DNA from: CAYWXV01 sp964462535
Lineage (GTDB): Bacteria; Bacteroidota; Ignavibacteria; OLB7
Direction of reading: 5' to 3'
NCBI GenBank assembly: GCA_964462535.1
Contig: CAYWXV010000054.1
Location: 1-17,314 of the forward strand
DNA: 17,314 nucleotides
The notes beneath the pieces are model-generated. The model was not told the origin of the DNA and searched no databases. It saw only the letters and a program-made list of their open reading frames with translations. The translations under genes and the position numbers were made by a program. The number at the start of each line of letters is the position of its first letter. Positions within the stretch are counted from its first letter, which is position 1. Positions 8,273-15,231 of this stretch are shown here, in pieces.

Positions 8273-8757
8273 ATGAAATCCAACATCCAATACTATGACG
8301 GTGTTCCGCTGGATGAGCGGCAGCAGTACGATCATTACCGTGCGGCGTCAGTGGCATTCCGATGGATGTCCGTTGCATGCCTCCTCGGTCTCCTGGTGGG
8401 GATTTCGATCGACAATGCTCCTCTCTATATCGCAACCGGCGTTGCAGTCGTTGTGGGATTCGGATTATACCGTATCACATGCGGAACTCGGATGTCTATT
8501 CGTATGTCACGAACGAACTGGCGCGAAATGAAAAGCTGCGCGATGCGGCCACGCGGAAGTGGCTCTGGACCGGACTGGGTTGGGGTCCCGTCATGACGCT
8601 CTTCCATATGCTTCCGGATGGAGGTCCCCCGATGGCCTGGGTCCGCAGTCTCGTGTTCAATATGACCGTCGGCGGCCTGCTCTTCCGGTGGTTGGAGAAG
8701 CGACGTCTGAAACGCGTGGCTGCCAGGTTGGAGACTGCCGATGACCAGGGCGGATAA
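8273..8757 (+). CDS. Predicted four-helix membrane protein, frame-disrupted (partner of XRE regulator)
   Basis: The first half reads in the frame of ATG 8273 (MKSNIQYYDGVPLDERQQYD..., two hydrophobic helices, about residues 30-65). After about 8455-8480 that frame becomes Arg/Gly/Ser-rich and ends at 8596, while the frame one base back continues with protein-like sequence (MRNSDVYSYVTNELARNE..., two more helices, a basic end) to the stop at 8755-8757. Joined by a -1 shift, the product would be about 160 residues with four membrane helices. A GGG run at 8455-8457 is a candidate site for a lost base. Alternatively, two small proteins are made, the second from ATG 8479. The position after a tiny XRE gene matches a common regulator plus membrane protein pairing; function unknown. 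Confidence 0.55.
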
Positions 8758-8763
8758 GCTTTC

Positions 8764-8790
8764 AACGCCGAGGACGCCGAGTAACGCAGG
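8764..8790 (+). repeat. Short 9-bp repeat (AACGCCGAG/GACGCCGAG)
   Basis: Two near-identical nonamers, AACGCCGAG and GACGCCGAG, then a degenerate TAACGCAGG. It lies just after the membrane protein stop. It resembles dispersed GACGCCGAG-type intergenic repeats of environmental genomes. Confidence 0.5.
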
Positions 8791-8807
8791 GGCCGCCAAC
8801 TGACATT

Positions 8808-8856
8808 CCCCATTTCCCGCTCCCCACTCCCCGCGCCCCAGTCCCCACTCCCCAAC
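8808..8856 (+). repeat. Tandem 7-bp repeat CCCCANT, 7 units
   Basis: Seven consecutive heptamers: CCCCATT, TCCCGCT, CCCCACT, CCCCGCG, CCCCAGT, CCCCACT, CCCCAAC. It lies between the membrane protein and hemH. Its reverse complement is the same class as the AGTGGGG repeat at the end of hemL. The unit is close to the CCCCAGT/CCCCAAT heptamers described as STRR in cyanobacteria. Confidence 0.85.
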
Positions 8857-8929
8857 ACGCTCCCGCCCAACATCTTCTAACTCTCTCAAACTCCATCTAA
8901 CCTCGGCGAACCTCCTATCTTCCCGGCGT

Positions 8930-9979
8930 ATGACTGACATCGGCGTTATTCTCCTCAATCTTGGCGGGCCGACCTCCCTGGATGCCATCCGCCCCTTTCT
9001 CCGAAATCTCTTTCTCGATCCCGAGATCATCCGCATCCCGCTGCCGAAGCCTATCGCATGGCTCTTCCCGCGACGACTCTTCGCGGAAGTCGTCTCGCGC
9101 AGACGCACCCCGAGGGTGATGCCCAACTACCGGATGATCGGCGGGAAGTCGCCGCTGCTGGAACGGACCGAAGAGCAGATGAACGCGCTTGAGGTCGAGC
9201 TGAACAAACGGTTCGACGGCCAGGCACGCTTCCATGTCCGCATGGGAATGCGCTACTGGCATCCCTTCACCATCAAGGCGGCCGAGGAGTTCAAGACACA
9301 GGGTATCCGGCAGATCTTCCTCCTTCCTCTCTATCCACAATACTCCCGCACCACGACCGGATCGAGCTTCAAGGAGTGGCGTGATCTCAATCGCGATGAG
9401 TTCGGGCGATGGTTCCGAGTTCGCTCGGTGAAGAACTATCATCTCCACCCACGCTACGTCGCCGCCATCAACGACAGAATCGATGCGACGCTCGCCGATC
9501 GGTTCACCGAAGAGGAGCGTCGCGAGCTCCATTTCCTCTTCTCCGCCCACGGCACGCCGATCTCCGATGTAGAGGCCGGCGATCCCTACTCTCATCACAT
9601 CCGTGAAACAGTTCAGGCTGTTATGGATATCAGGGGATACGATCATCCCCATCACCTCTCGTTTCAAAGCCGTGTCGGTCCGGTGAAGTGGCTCGAGCCC
9701 TACACGCAGGATGCGTTGCGGCGACTTGGAGGCGAAGGGGTGCGGAGTCTACTGATCGTTCCGATAGCATTCGTCACGGATCACATCGAGACGCTTCACG
9801 AGATTGACATCGAACTGCGCGAGGTGGCCGAGGAGGCCGGCATCCACAAGTACGAAGTCATGTACGCCCTCAATGACACCCCCACTTTCATCGCGTCGCT
9901 TGCCGACGTCGTCGAGGAACGGATGGCGGGACGTATTCGATCGAACGATAACGGTCAGGAGCAGGATCGGAAGCAATGA
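8930..9979 (+). CDS. hemH: Ferrochelatase
   Basis: Inserts ferrous iron into the porphyrin at the end of haem synthesis; soluble or membrane-associated. The 349 residues fit the family and the N-terminal signature VILLNLGGP is present. The metal and proton handling residues are visible: H207 in FSAHGTP (usually SAHGLP), SFQSRVGPVKWLEPYT, and E287 in DHIETLHEID. No clear ribosome site precedes ATG 8930; GGCG four bases upstream is weak. The last four bases overlap the start of hemY (ATGA), so the two are co-translated. Gram-negative order and the full protoporphyrin-type motifs favour protoporphyrin ferrochelatase over the coproporphyrin enzyme, but sequence reading alone cannot settle this. 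Confidence 0.96.
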   Translation: MTDIGVILLNLGGPTSLDAIRPFLRNLFLDPEIIRIPLPKPIAWLFPRRLFAEVVSRRRTPRVMPNYRMIGGKSPLLERTEEQMNALEVELNKRFDGQARFHVRMGMRYWHPFTIKAAEEFKTQGIRQIFLLPLYPQYSRTTTGSSFKEWRDLNRDEFGRWFRVRSVKNYHLHPRYVAAINDRIDATLADRFTEEERRELHFLFSAHGTPISDVEAGDPYSHHIRETVQAVMDIRGYDHPHHLSFQSRVGPVKWLEPYTQDALRRLGGEGVRSLLIVPIAFVTDHIETLHEIDIELREVAEEAGIHKYEVMYALNDTPTFIASLADVVEERMAGRIRSNDNGQEQDRKQ

Positions 9980-11403
9980 ATGGACATGATGTGATCATCG
10001 TCGGTGGCGGGATATCGGGAGCGACCCTCCTCCATCGCCTGGCCTCCCGCGGCGTCGACGTGGTACTGATAGAAGGACGAGAACGGCTTGGCGGCGTCAT
10101 CTGGTCGCACAGGAACAAGGATGGACTTCTGGTCGAGACCGGCGCGAACTCGACGTCGATCAACGCCGAACTCGTGACTCTGGTTGACGAGCTTGGATTG
10201 AACGACGATCTGATGAAGCCGGCCGAGATCGCATCCAACCGGTATGTCGTTCGTCGCGGGCGACTGCTTCCAGCTCCGACCGATCCCCGCTCTTTCCTCC
10301 GCACTCCACTCTTCAGCCGCCGCGCGAAGCTTCGGGTTCTCCGTGAGCGCCTTATCAAACCAGTCTCTCCCGATATCGAAGAGAGCGTGGCTGGATTCGT
10401 CGAGCGACGGCTTGGCCGCGAGTTCCTGGACTACGCGATCGATCCATTCGTCGGCGGCGTCTTCGCCGGTCGTCCGGACCGACTCTCGCTCCGCTATGCT
10501 TTTCCCGCGATGTATCGGCTCGAGCAGGAGCATCGGAGTATTATCAGAGGCGCCATTCGAAAGGCAATTAGCGTGAAGAGGGAGCGAAGGAAGGGTGTGC
10601 CGCCGCCACCAAAGGGATTGATCTCGTTCACCGAAGGAATGGGAATGCTACCGGGGAGAATCGCGGAGCGATGGTCAGAGAAGATCGTTGCTGGCGCCGG
10701 TGTCGAGCGGATTGGGAAGGAACTCTATGGATGGAGCCTGGAAGCGGGTGGGCGGAGATTTGTCGGTTCCCGGCTGGTGATTGCGACGGATGCCTCGGCC
10801 GCTGCTTCGTTGCTGGAGTCGATAGAGCCGAACCTTTCGGTGGTGCTCCGGTCGATCGAATATCCGCCGGTCACTGTTGCCGTCAGCCAATACGATCGAA
10901 GCGCGATACAGCATGCGTTGGACGGATTCGGAATGCTCATCCCGTCTGTGGAAGGACGGAATATCCTCGGCACTCTCTTTTCATCGTCCCTGTTCCCGAA
11001 TCGCGCGCCGGAGGGGACTGTTCTCCTGACGACCTTCATTGGCGGCGCGCGCAATCCAGAGATGGCGCGAAGGTCGGACGCGGAATTGCAGAACATTGTC
11101 CATCGCGATCTCCAACGACTACTCGGCATCAGCGCGCGGCCACTTGCTTTTGACCTCCATCGCTGGGAACAGGCGATCCCCCAGTACGCGCTTGGGTATG
11201 GTCGCATACTGGAGTCGATCGAAACGGCTGAATCGAATCATCGTGGTCTTCATCTCCTCGGCAATTATCGCGGAGGGATTTCCGTTGGAGATTGCGTCCG
11301 CTCGGCCTTCGTGATGGCGGAGCAGTTGATCGCCACAATGGGGAAGGAGGGGGGAGGGGCGGATGGAATCGAAGAGCGACACATGCAGAATCAGGAGGTA
11401 TAG
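9976..11403 (+). CDS. hemY: Oxygen-dependent protoporphyrinogen oxidase (HemY type)
   Basis: FAD enzyme that oxidises protoporphyrinogen IX to protoporphyrin IX, one step before HemH (the same family is also annotated hemG). The N terminus is a dinucleotide-binding fold, VIIVGGGISG with G10, G12 and G15, then E34 of LIEGRERLGG that holds the ribose. The FAD-closing C-terminal motif LHLLGNYRGGISVGDCV is present around residues 425-441. At 475 residues it is of normal family length. The last 20 residues (from GKEGGG) are polar and probably disordered. ATG overlaps the hemH stop; a GGA-rich stretch (GGAGCAGGATCGGAAG) lies just upstream. HemB follows two bases after the stop. Confidence 0.93.
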   Translation: MNGHDVIIVGGGISGATLLHRLASRGVDVVLIEGRERLGGVIWSHRNKDGLLVETGANSTSINAELVTLVDELGLNDDLMKPAEIASNRYVVRRGRLLPAPTDPRSFLRTPLFSRRAKLRVLRERLIKPVSPDIEESVAGFVERRLGREFLDYAIDPFVGGVFAGRPDRLSLRYAFPAMYRLEQEHRSIIRGAIRKAISVKRERRKGVPPPPKGLISFTEGMGMLPGRIAERWSEKIVAGAGVERIGKELYGWSLEAGGRRFVGSRLVIATDASAAASLLESIEPNLSVVLRSIEYPPVTVAVSQYDRSAIQHALDGFGMLIPSVEGRNILGTLFSSSLFPNRAPEGTVLLTTFIGGARNPEMARRSDAELQNIVHRDLQRLLGISARPLAFDLHRWEQAIPQYALGYGRILESIETAESNHRGLHLLGNYRGGISVGDCVRSAFVMAEQLIATMGKEGGGADGIEERHMQNQEV

Positions 11404-11405
11404 AG

Positions 11406-12410
11406 ATGCACGACATCGACGTCACCACCCAGCAGATCCATCGCCCGCGAAGACTTCGCCGCACCGCCGGTATTCGCTCGCTTGTTCGCGAGACCCGTCT
11501 TGATCTCGACAGCCTTGTGCAGCCGCTCTTCATCGTCCCCGGCACTGGTGTCCGCCAGCCAGTTGCCTCGATGCCTGGTGTGGATCGGACCTCGATTGAT
11601 CAGGCGTTGCGGGACTGTGTCGAGTTGATGGAGCTGGGCATTCGCTCAGTCATCCTCTTCGGCATTCCTGAAGCGAAGGATGGTGTGGGAAGCGACGCCT
11701 ATGCGGAGGATGGAATCATGCAACGGGCGTTGCGAGAGATACGACGTGAAGTGCCGGAGATGACGCTCATCACCGACGTCTGTCTGTGCGAGTACACCGA
11801 TCACGGTCACTGCGGTCTGCTTGATGGAGAGACAATCCTGAACGATCCGACGGTCGAGCTTCTTGCGCGGTCGGCACTTACGCACTGCCAGGCGGGGGCG
11901 GACATCGTCGCTCCGTCGGACATGATGGATGGGAGGGTGGCGGCAATTCGAACGATGCTGGACGACAACGGCTACAGCGATCGGGCGATCATGTCATATG
12001 CCGTGAAGTATGCCAGCGCATTCTACGGTCCGTTCCGCGACGCCGCCGACTCGACCCCCGGCTTCGGCGATCGGAGATCTCACCAGATGGATCCGGCCAA
12101 CAGTCGCGAGGCGATGCGCGAGGCGATGCTCGATCTGGACGAGGGGGCAGACATCATCATGGTCAAGCCGGCGATGCCGTCGCTCGACATCATCCGGATG
12201 GTCAACGACGCCGTCGATGTTCCGGTCGCGGCATACCAGGTCTCCGGCGAATACTCGATGATCCACGCGGCGGCCGAACGTGGTTGGATAGATCTTGACC
12301 GCGCGATGCAGGAATCGCTGATCGCCATCCGCCGTGCCGGTGCCTCGATCATTCTCACATACTTCGCACGACGGTGGGCCGCCTCCAATGCCTCCTCCGC
12401 TGGCCATTGA
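11406..12410 (+). CDS. hemB: Delta-aminolevulinic acid dehydratase (porphobilinogen synthase), zinc type
   Basis: Condenses two ALA to porphobilinogen in the cytoplasm. ATG 11406 is selected because AGGAGGT (11394-11400) precedes it at good spacing; a longer upstream reading overlaps hemY and is not protein-like. The 334 residues carry the zinc cysteines C126, C128 and C136 (VCLCEYTDHGHCG), the two active-site lysines K201 (SYAVKYAS) and K254 (IMVKPAMP), and the terminal ALA-site motif AYQVSGEYSM. The cysteine triad marks the zinc-dependent rather than the magnesium-only class. It is the third gene of the tight hemH-hemY-hemB group. Its 3' end overlaps by 23 bases the start of a broken 2H phosphoesterase gene. 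Confidence 0.97.
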   Translation: MHDIDVTTQQIHRPRRLRRTAGIRSLVRETRLDLDSLVQPLFIVPGTGVRQPVASMPGVDRTSIDQALRDCVELMELGIRSVILFGIPEAKDGVGSDAYAEDGIMQRALREIRREVPEMTLITDVCLCEYTDHGHCGLLDGETILNDPTVELLARSALTHCQAGADIVAPSDMMDGRVAAIRTMLDDNGYSDRAIMSYAVKYASAFYGPFRDAADSTPGFGDRRSHQMDPANSREAMREAMLDLDEGADIIMVKPAMPSLDIIRMVNDAVDVPVAAYQVSGEYSMIHAAAERGWIDLDRAMQESLIAIRRAGASIILTYFARRWAASNASSAGH

Positions 12411-12555
12411 ACTCGCCTTCGCCACCGAATCGGATCGTCGACTGACGGCTCTCTGGGATGATCTTGTCCGGGTGCACCCTGGTCGGGCGAGTCGAAGTTG
12501 GGCGTCGGTCCGCATGTGACGCTGACTTTCTTTCCGAATGGGTATCCCGGGAATT
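12388..12555 (+). pseudogene. N-terminal remnant of a 2'-5' RNA ligase-like (2H phosphoesterase) protein
   Basis: From ATG 12388 the reading gives MPPPLAIELAFATESDRRL followed by TALWDDLVR. One base back from 12471 it continues GAPWSGESKLGVGPHVTLTFF. Together these match the start of 2'-5' RNA ligase-like proteins: a strand, an ALW..L helix, and the first catalytic motif PHVTL. The shift is at CCGGGT, again a G run. In the unshifted frame translation stops at 12519. Shortly after the HVTL motif the sequence turns into the 10-bp repeat array, so the second H motif and the rest of the fold are missing here. The start within the hemB 3' end suggests it was once part of the same operon. Confidence 0.55.
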
Positions 12556-12557
12556 GT

Positions 12558-12607
12558 GTGTTTATAGGTGTTTATATACATGTACAGCAATGTATAGTCA
12601 TGTATAG
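12558..12607 (+). repeat. 10-bp-phased repeat array, block 1 (five units)
   Basis: Five exact-register decamers: GTGTTTATAG, GTGTTTATAT, ACATGTACAG, CAATGTATAG, TCATGTATAG. Columns 4 (T), 6 (T), 7 (A) and 9 (A) are invariant; columns 8 and 10 are each T and G in four of five. One helical turn per unit would put all sites on one face of the DNA, as in iterons or a multi-site operator for the ATPase gene that follows. Confidence 0.85.
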
Positions 12608-12617
12608 GCGAAACCTC

Positions 12618-12657
12618 GTATACTTGCTTATACTTCTGTATAAACAAGTATAACAGG
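12618..12657 (+). promoter_or_regulatory. 10-bp-phased repeat array, block 2, forming a 34-bp imperfect palindrome
   Basis: Four decamers, GTATACTTGC, TTATACTTCT, GTATAAACAA, GTATAACAGG, each with TATA at positions 2-5. They also build a palindrome: TATACTTG-C-TTATAC (12619-12633), loop TTCT, then GTATAA-A-CAAGTATA (12638-12652), with one mismatch. It ends 8 bases before the ATPase ATG and overlaps the place for its ribosome site (AGGGACCAGGA), so binding here should control that gene. Confidence 0.7.
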
Positions 12658-12665
12658 GACCAGGA

Positions 12666-13850
12666 ATGAACAGGATTCGGAATCCGTTTTCCCCCGGAGC
12701 TGGATCGCCACCACCCGAACTGGCCGGTCGAGATGCTATTCTGGAGCAGGCAAATGTCCTTTTTGGGCGAATTCGGGCGAAACGCCCCGAGAGGAGCATG
12801 ATCCTGACAGGATTGCGCGGCGTCGGTAAGACGGTGCTGCTCAACAGAATGGAGCGAATGGCCGAGGATACCGGTTTTCGGACCATATTCATTGAGGCGA
12901 CCGAGGACAAGCCACTGGCAGTGCTTCTGGCTCCCCACCTGCGACGACTGCTGTTCGATCTGGATCGCATGGCGGGTGTGGGGAACAAGGTCCGGCGGGG
13001 GATCGCGGTCCTGAAGAGCTTCATCGGAGCCGTCAAGGTTACGGTGGGCGATATCGAACTGGGATTGGATATCGAGCCGGAACTTGGATCGGCGGACAGC
13101 GGGAACATCGAGATAGATCTGCCCGACCTTCTGACCGTCGTGGCGGAAGCGGCGGACGAACGCGAGACCGCCGTCGCCATTCTGATAGATGAGATTCAGT
13201 ATTTCAGTTCGCACGAGTTGAGCGCTCTGATCATGGCGCTCCACCGAATGCAACAGCGTCAACTTCCACTTGTGCTGCTCGGCGCCGGATTGCCGATCCT
13301 TCCCGGTCTTGCCGGCGAATCGAAATCATATGCCGAACGGTTGCTGAGCTTTCCTGACGTAGGGCCACTGACCGCACGTGACGCGGCGACCGCGATAAAA
13401 GAACCGATCGAGGATGCTGGCGAATCGATCGACGAAGCTGCGTTGGATGAGATCGTCTCGCTGACCAGGGGATATCCCTACTTCCTGCAGGAGTGGGGAT
13501 ATCAGGCATGGAATAGCACGCCGCAATCACCGATTACTCTGGAACATGTGCGGGCGGCCACGAATACCGTTATCAACCGGCTTGACGAGAATTTCTTCCG
13601 CGTACGATTCAACAGGCTCACTCCGAAGGAGAAAGACTATCTGCGGGCAATGGCCGATCTGGGACCGGGTCCATATCGGACGGCCGATATCGCTCAGCGC
13701 CTCGGCACGAAAAACTCGGCTCTTGGCCCAACACGCGCCAGCCTCATCAAAAAGGGAATGGTCTTCAGTCCCACACATGGAGAAATGGCGTTTACTGTTC
13801 CGCTCTTCGATGACTTCATGCGACGGATCATTCCGGAATTCGGTCAATGA
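12666..13850 (+). CDS. AAA+ family ATPase (AAA_16/Orc1-like) with C-terminal winged-helix-like domain, function unknown
   Basis: A 394-residue soluble protein. The N terminus (NRIRNPFSPGAGSPPPELAGRD) is typical of a widespread but uncharacterised group of bacterial ATPases. Walker A is GLRGVGKT with K55; Walker B is AILIDEIQYF with D175 and E176; a sensor-1-like LVLLGAGLP follows. A lid-like helical part (LSFPDVGPLTARDAATAI..., RGYPYFLQEWGYQAW) leads to a C-terminal domain from about residue 318 (LTPKEKDYLRAMADLG..., TADIAQRLG, SLIKKGMVF) that looks like a winged helix, giving an Orc1/Cdc6- or STAND-like layout. ATG 12666 is preceded by AGGGACCAGGA. The upstream 10-bp repeat array is a likely target of this protein or another regulator. 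The gene lies between two remnants of a 2H phosphoesterase, which suggests later arrival. Role could be regulation, defence or replication-like; none is shown. Confidence 0.85.
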   Translation: MNRIRNPFSPGAGSPPPELAGRDAILEQANVLFGRIRAKRPERSMILTGLRGVGKTVLLNRMERMAEDTGFRTIFIEATEDKPLAVLLAPHLRRLLFDLDRMAGVGNKVRRGIAVLKSFIGAVKVTVGDIELGLDIEPELGSADSGNIEIDLPDLLTVVAEAADERETAVAILIDEIQYFSSHELSALIMALHRMQQRQLPLVLLGAGLPILPGLAGESKSYAERLLSFPDVGPLTARDAATAIKEPIEDAGESIDEAALDEIVSLTRGYPYFLQEWGYQAWNSTPQSPITLEHVRAATNTVINRLDENFFRVRFNRLTPKEKDYLRAMADLGPGPYRTADIAQRLGTKNSALGPTRASLIKKGMVFSPTHGEMAFTVPLFDDFMRRIIPEFGQ

Positions 13851-13987
13851 AACCCCACGAAATATTGTCCCCGTCCGATTTCGCCGTTGTTGAACGACCT
13901 GCTCTATCGGTTGAGTGGGCCTCTCTGTCGGTGAGTCACAATTTCGGTCCGGTTGAGGGCGTGTTTACAACGCAAACGTTATGGTGA
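13847..13987 (+). pseudogene. Possible C-terminal remnant of the 2H phosphoesterase
   Basis: A 46-residue reading overlapping the ATPase stop by ATGA. Its second half, ALSVEWASLSVSHNFGPVEG then VFTTQTLW, resembles the last strands of 2'-5' RNA ligase-like proteins, where a line of hydrophobic residues, a Pro-Val and a final Leu close the domain. It could complete the gene whose start is at 12388, with the ATPase cassette and a deletion between them. It may also be a chance short frame or a small coupled peptide. The downstream membrane protein starts inside its last codons. Confidence 0.3.
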
Positions 13988-14202
13988 TAAAACTGGCTAT
14001 CTATGGCATCGCCGGAGCTGCAATCATGGCCGGCATTGCGCTTATGAGGCGTGTCCGTTTTGAACACGGTCGGCTGCGTCCGGGAATACCGGGTCTTGTC
14101 GACGCTCAACGCCGGCTTCGACGCATCACGATCCTTGCCTGGATCGCGCTCGTCTGTGGCGTCGGACTTCTCACCCTGCTCATGCTAGGTGTCGGTTATT
14201 AG
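13981..14202 (+). CDS. Small two-helix membrane protein, unknown function
   Basis: A 73-residue protein with two clear hydrophobic helices: residues about 4-22 (KLAIYGIAGAAIMAGIALM) and about 49-70 (ITILAWIALVCGVGLLTLLM). They are joined by a basic loop rich in Arg, so the loop probably faces the cytoplasm. ATG 13981 lacks a strong ribosome site (GAGGGCG is 20 bases upstream). No family is recognised. The gene follows the 2H remnant and precedes the dehydrogenase by a 166-base gap in which I see no clear element. Confidence 0.65.
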   Translation: MVIKLAIYGIAGAAIMAGIALMRRVRFEHGRLRPGIPGLVDAQRRLRRITILAWIALVCGVGLLTLLMLGVGY

Positions 14203-14368
14203 ATGTGGGAAGAGCATCGTCGGCACCGTGACCAGCGAAATGCGGGTGGCGGTGTCAGCTGACTGGCCCATGTTCCGATCGATGCCCTCCTCCGCCCAAC
14301 ATACGTGCTGCGAATACCCGCCCCCCACATAATCAGTGATACGTGCCACCCTCAAACACACAGGGATC

Positions 14369-15073
14369 ATGAACCTCAATAATGCCAGGGCGCTCGTCAC
14401 GGGCGGAAATAGTGGTATTGGGCTTGCAATTGCGCGCATGCTCGCGGACGCTGGTGCTCGAGTGGCAATTACTGGTCGGAATCAGGACCGCTTGAACGAA
14501 GCGGCGAACAGCATCCAGGGCCTGGCAATCCAGGCCGACGTGTCGAACGAAGCGGATGTGAAGATGACCGTCGAGAAGGTGGTGGCTGAATTCGGCGGCA
14601 TTGATATCCTGATCAACAACGCGGGCTTCGGGATCTTTAAGCCGCTCGTTGAGTTCGATCGGTCCGATTTCGATGCGGTGCTCGCAACGAACGTTACGGG
14701 TGCCATGATGATGTCCCGCGAAGTGGCGAGGCACTTCATTCGTCAAGCGAGCGGCAACATCATCAACATCGCCTCCACCGCCGCCTACCGTGGCTCCCCC
14801 AACGGCTCAGCCTACTATGCCAGCAAGTTCGCACTACGAGGAATGACGGAGTGCTGGAGATCCGAACTCCGTCGGCACAACGTGCGAGTCATGCTGATCA
14901 GCCCCAGCGAGGTCATCACCGACTTCATGGCGAACGCCGGCTTCGCACAGAAGGATAACCCGTCAAAGCTGCATGCCGAAGACATAGCGCACGCCGTGAA
15001 GAGCGTCCTCGAAATGGACGATCGTGGCTTTACGACCGAGATGACGGTCTTCGCGACTAATCCTCTGGATTGA
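14369..15073 (+). CDS. Short-chain dehydrogenase/reductase (FabG-like)
   Basis: A classical NAD(P)-dependent SDR of 234 residues, starting at ATG 14369, just after AGGGA. A GTG 33 bases upstream is open but adds residues absent from the family. The cofactor motif is TGGNSGIG (T11-G18), the structural motif NNAG (N83-G86), and the catalytic set S136, Y149 and K153 (YYASK). After the active site comes ISPSEVITDF, the usual SPG.v.T position. Substrate cannot be read from sequence; the closest general type is 3-oxoacyl-ACP reductase-like. It stands alone, separated from its neighbours, within the interval that splits the haem genes. Confidence 0.93.
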   Translation: MNLNNARALVTGGNSGIGLAIARMLADAGARVAITGRNQDRLNEAANSIQGLAIQADVSNEADVKMTVEKVVAEFGGIDILINNAGFGIFKPLVEFDRSDFDAVLATNVTGAMMMSREVARHFIRQASGNIINIASTAAYRGSPNGSAYYASKFALRGMTECWRSELRRHNVRVMLISPSEVITDFMANAGFAQKDNPSKLHAEDIAHAVKSVLEMDDRGFTTEMTVFATNPLD

Positions 15074-15077
15074 GTGG

Positions 15078-15218
15078 ATGCGGAAATGCTTCGACTTCAT
15101 TGAACGCGCCACGTACCGCCCAATGCTGGATAGGCAGGCGATCTCTCGGTATTCCTTTGCCATCTCCACGTATACCAAGTTCGTTCATCCGGACGGCAAG
15201 AAGTTCGACCACCCTTAA
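15078..15218 (+). CDS. Small hypothetical ORF between SDR and hemL
   Basis: A 46-residue reading, MRKCFDFIERATYRPMLDRQ onward, ending HPDGKKFDHP. It begins four bases after the SDR stop and ends 13 bases before hemL. The amino-acid mix is protein-like (aromatic, charged, few runs) but there is no ribosome site and no family I know. It could be a real small protein, the tail of a lost gene, or chance. Confidence 0.25.
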   Translation: MRKCFDFIERATYRPMLDRQAISRYSFAISTYTKFVHPDGKKFDHP

Positions 15219-15231
15219 CCTCCAACCCCCC

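Noticed and set aside
12558..12657. CRISPR-like array
   Set aside because: Units are 10 bp, contiguous, with no spacers of CRISPR length and no cas genes.
11994..13262. Minus-strand open frame crossing hemB, the repeat array and the ATPase
   Set aside because: It runs across two well-supported + strand genes and translates the AT-rich array into low-complexity sequence.
12550..13860. Target-site duplication around the ATPase cassette (GGAATT at about 12550 and 13835)
   Set aside because: Only six bases, inside the ATPase coding end on the right side, and easily due to chance.
14203..14262. 19-codon frame right after the small membrane protein
   Set aside because: Too short, no ribosome site, no recognisable sequence.
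14285..14340. GCCCAAC near 14295 as a possible integron attC half-site
   Set aside because: It fits RYYYAAC, but no matching GTTRRRY partner or stem structure is found downstream.
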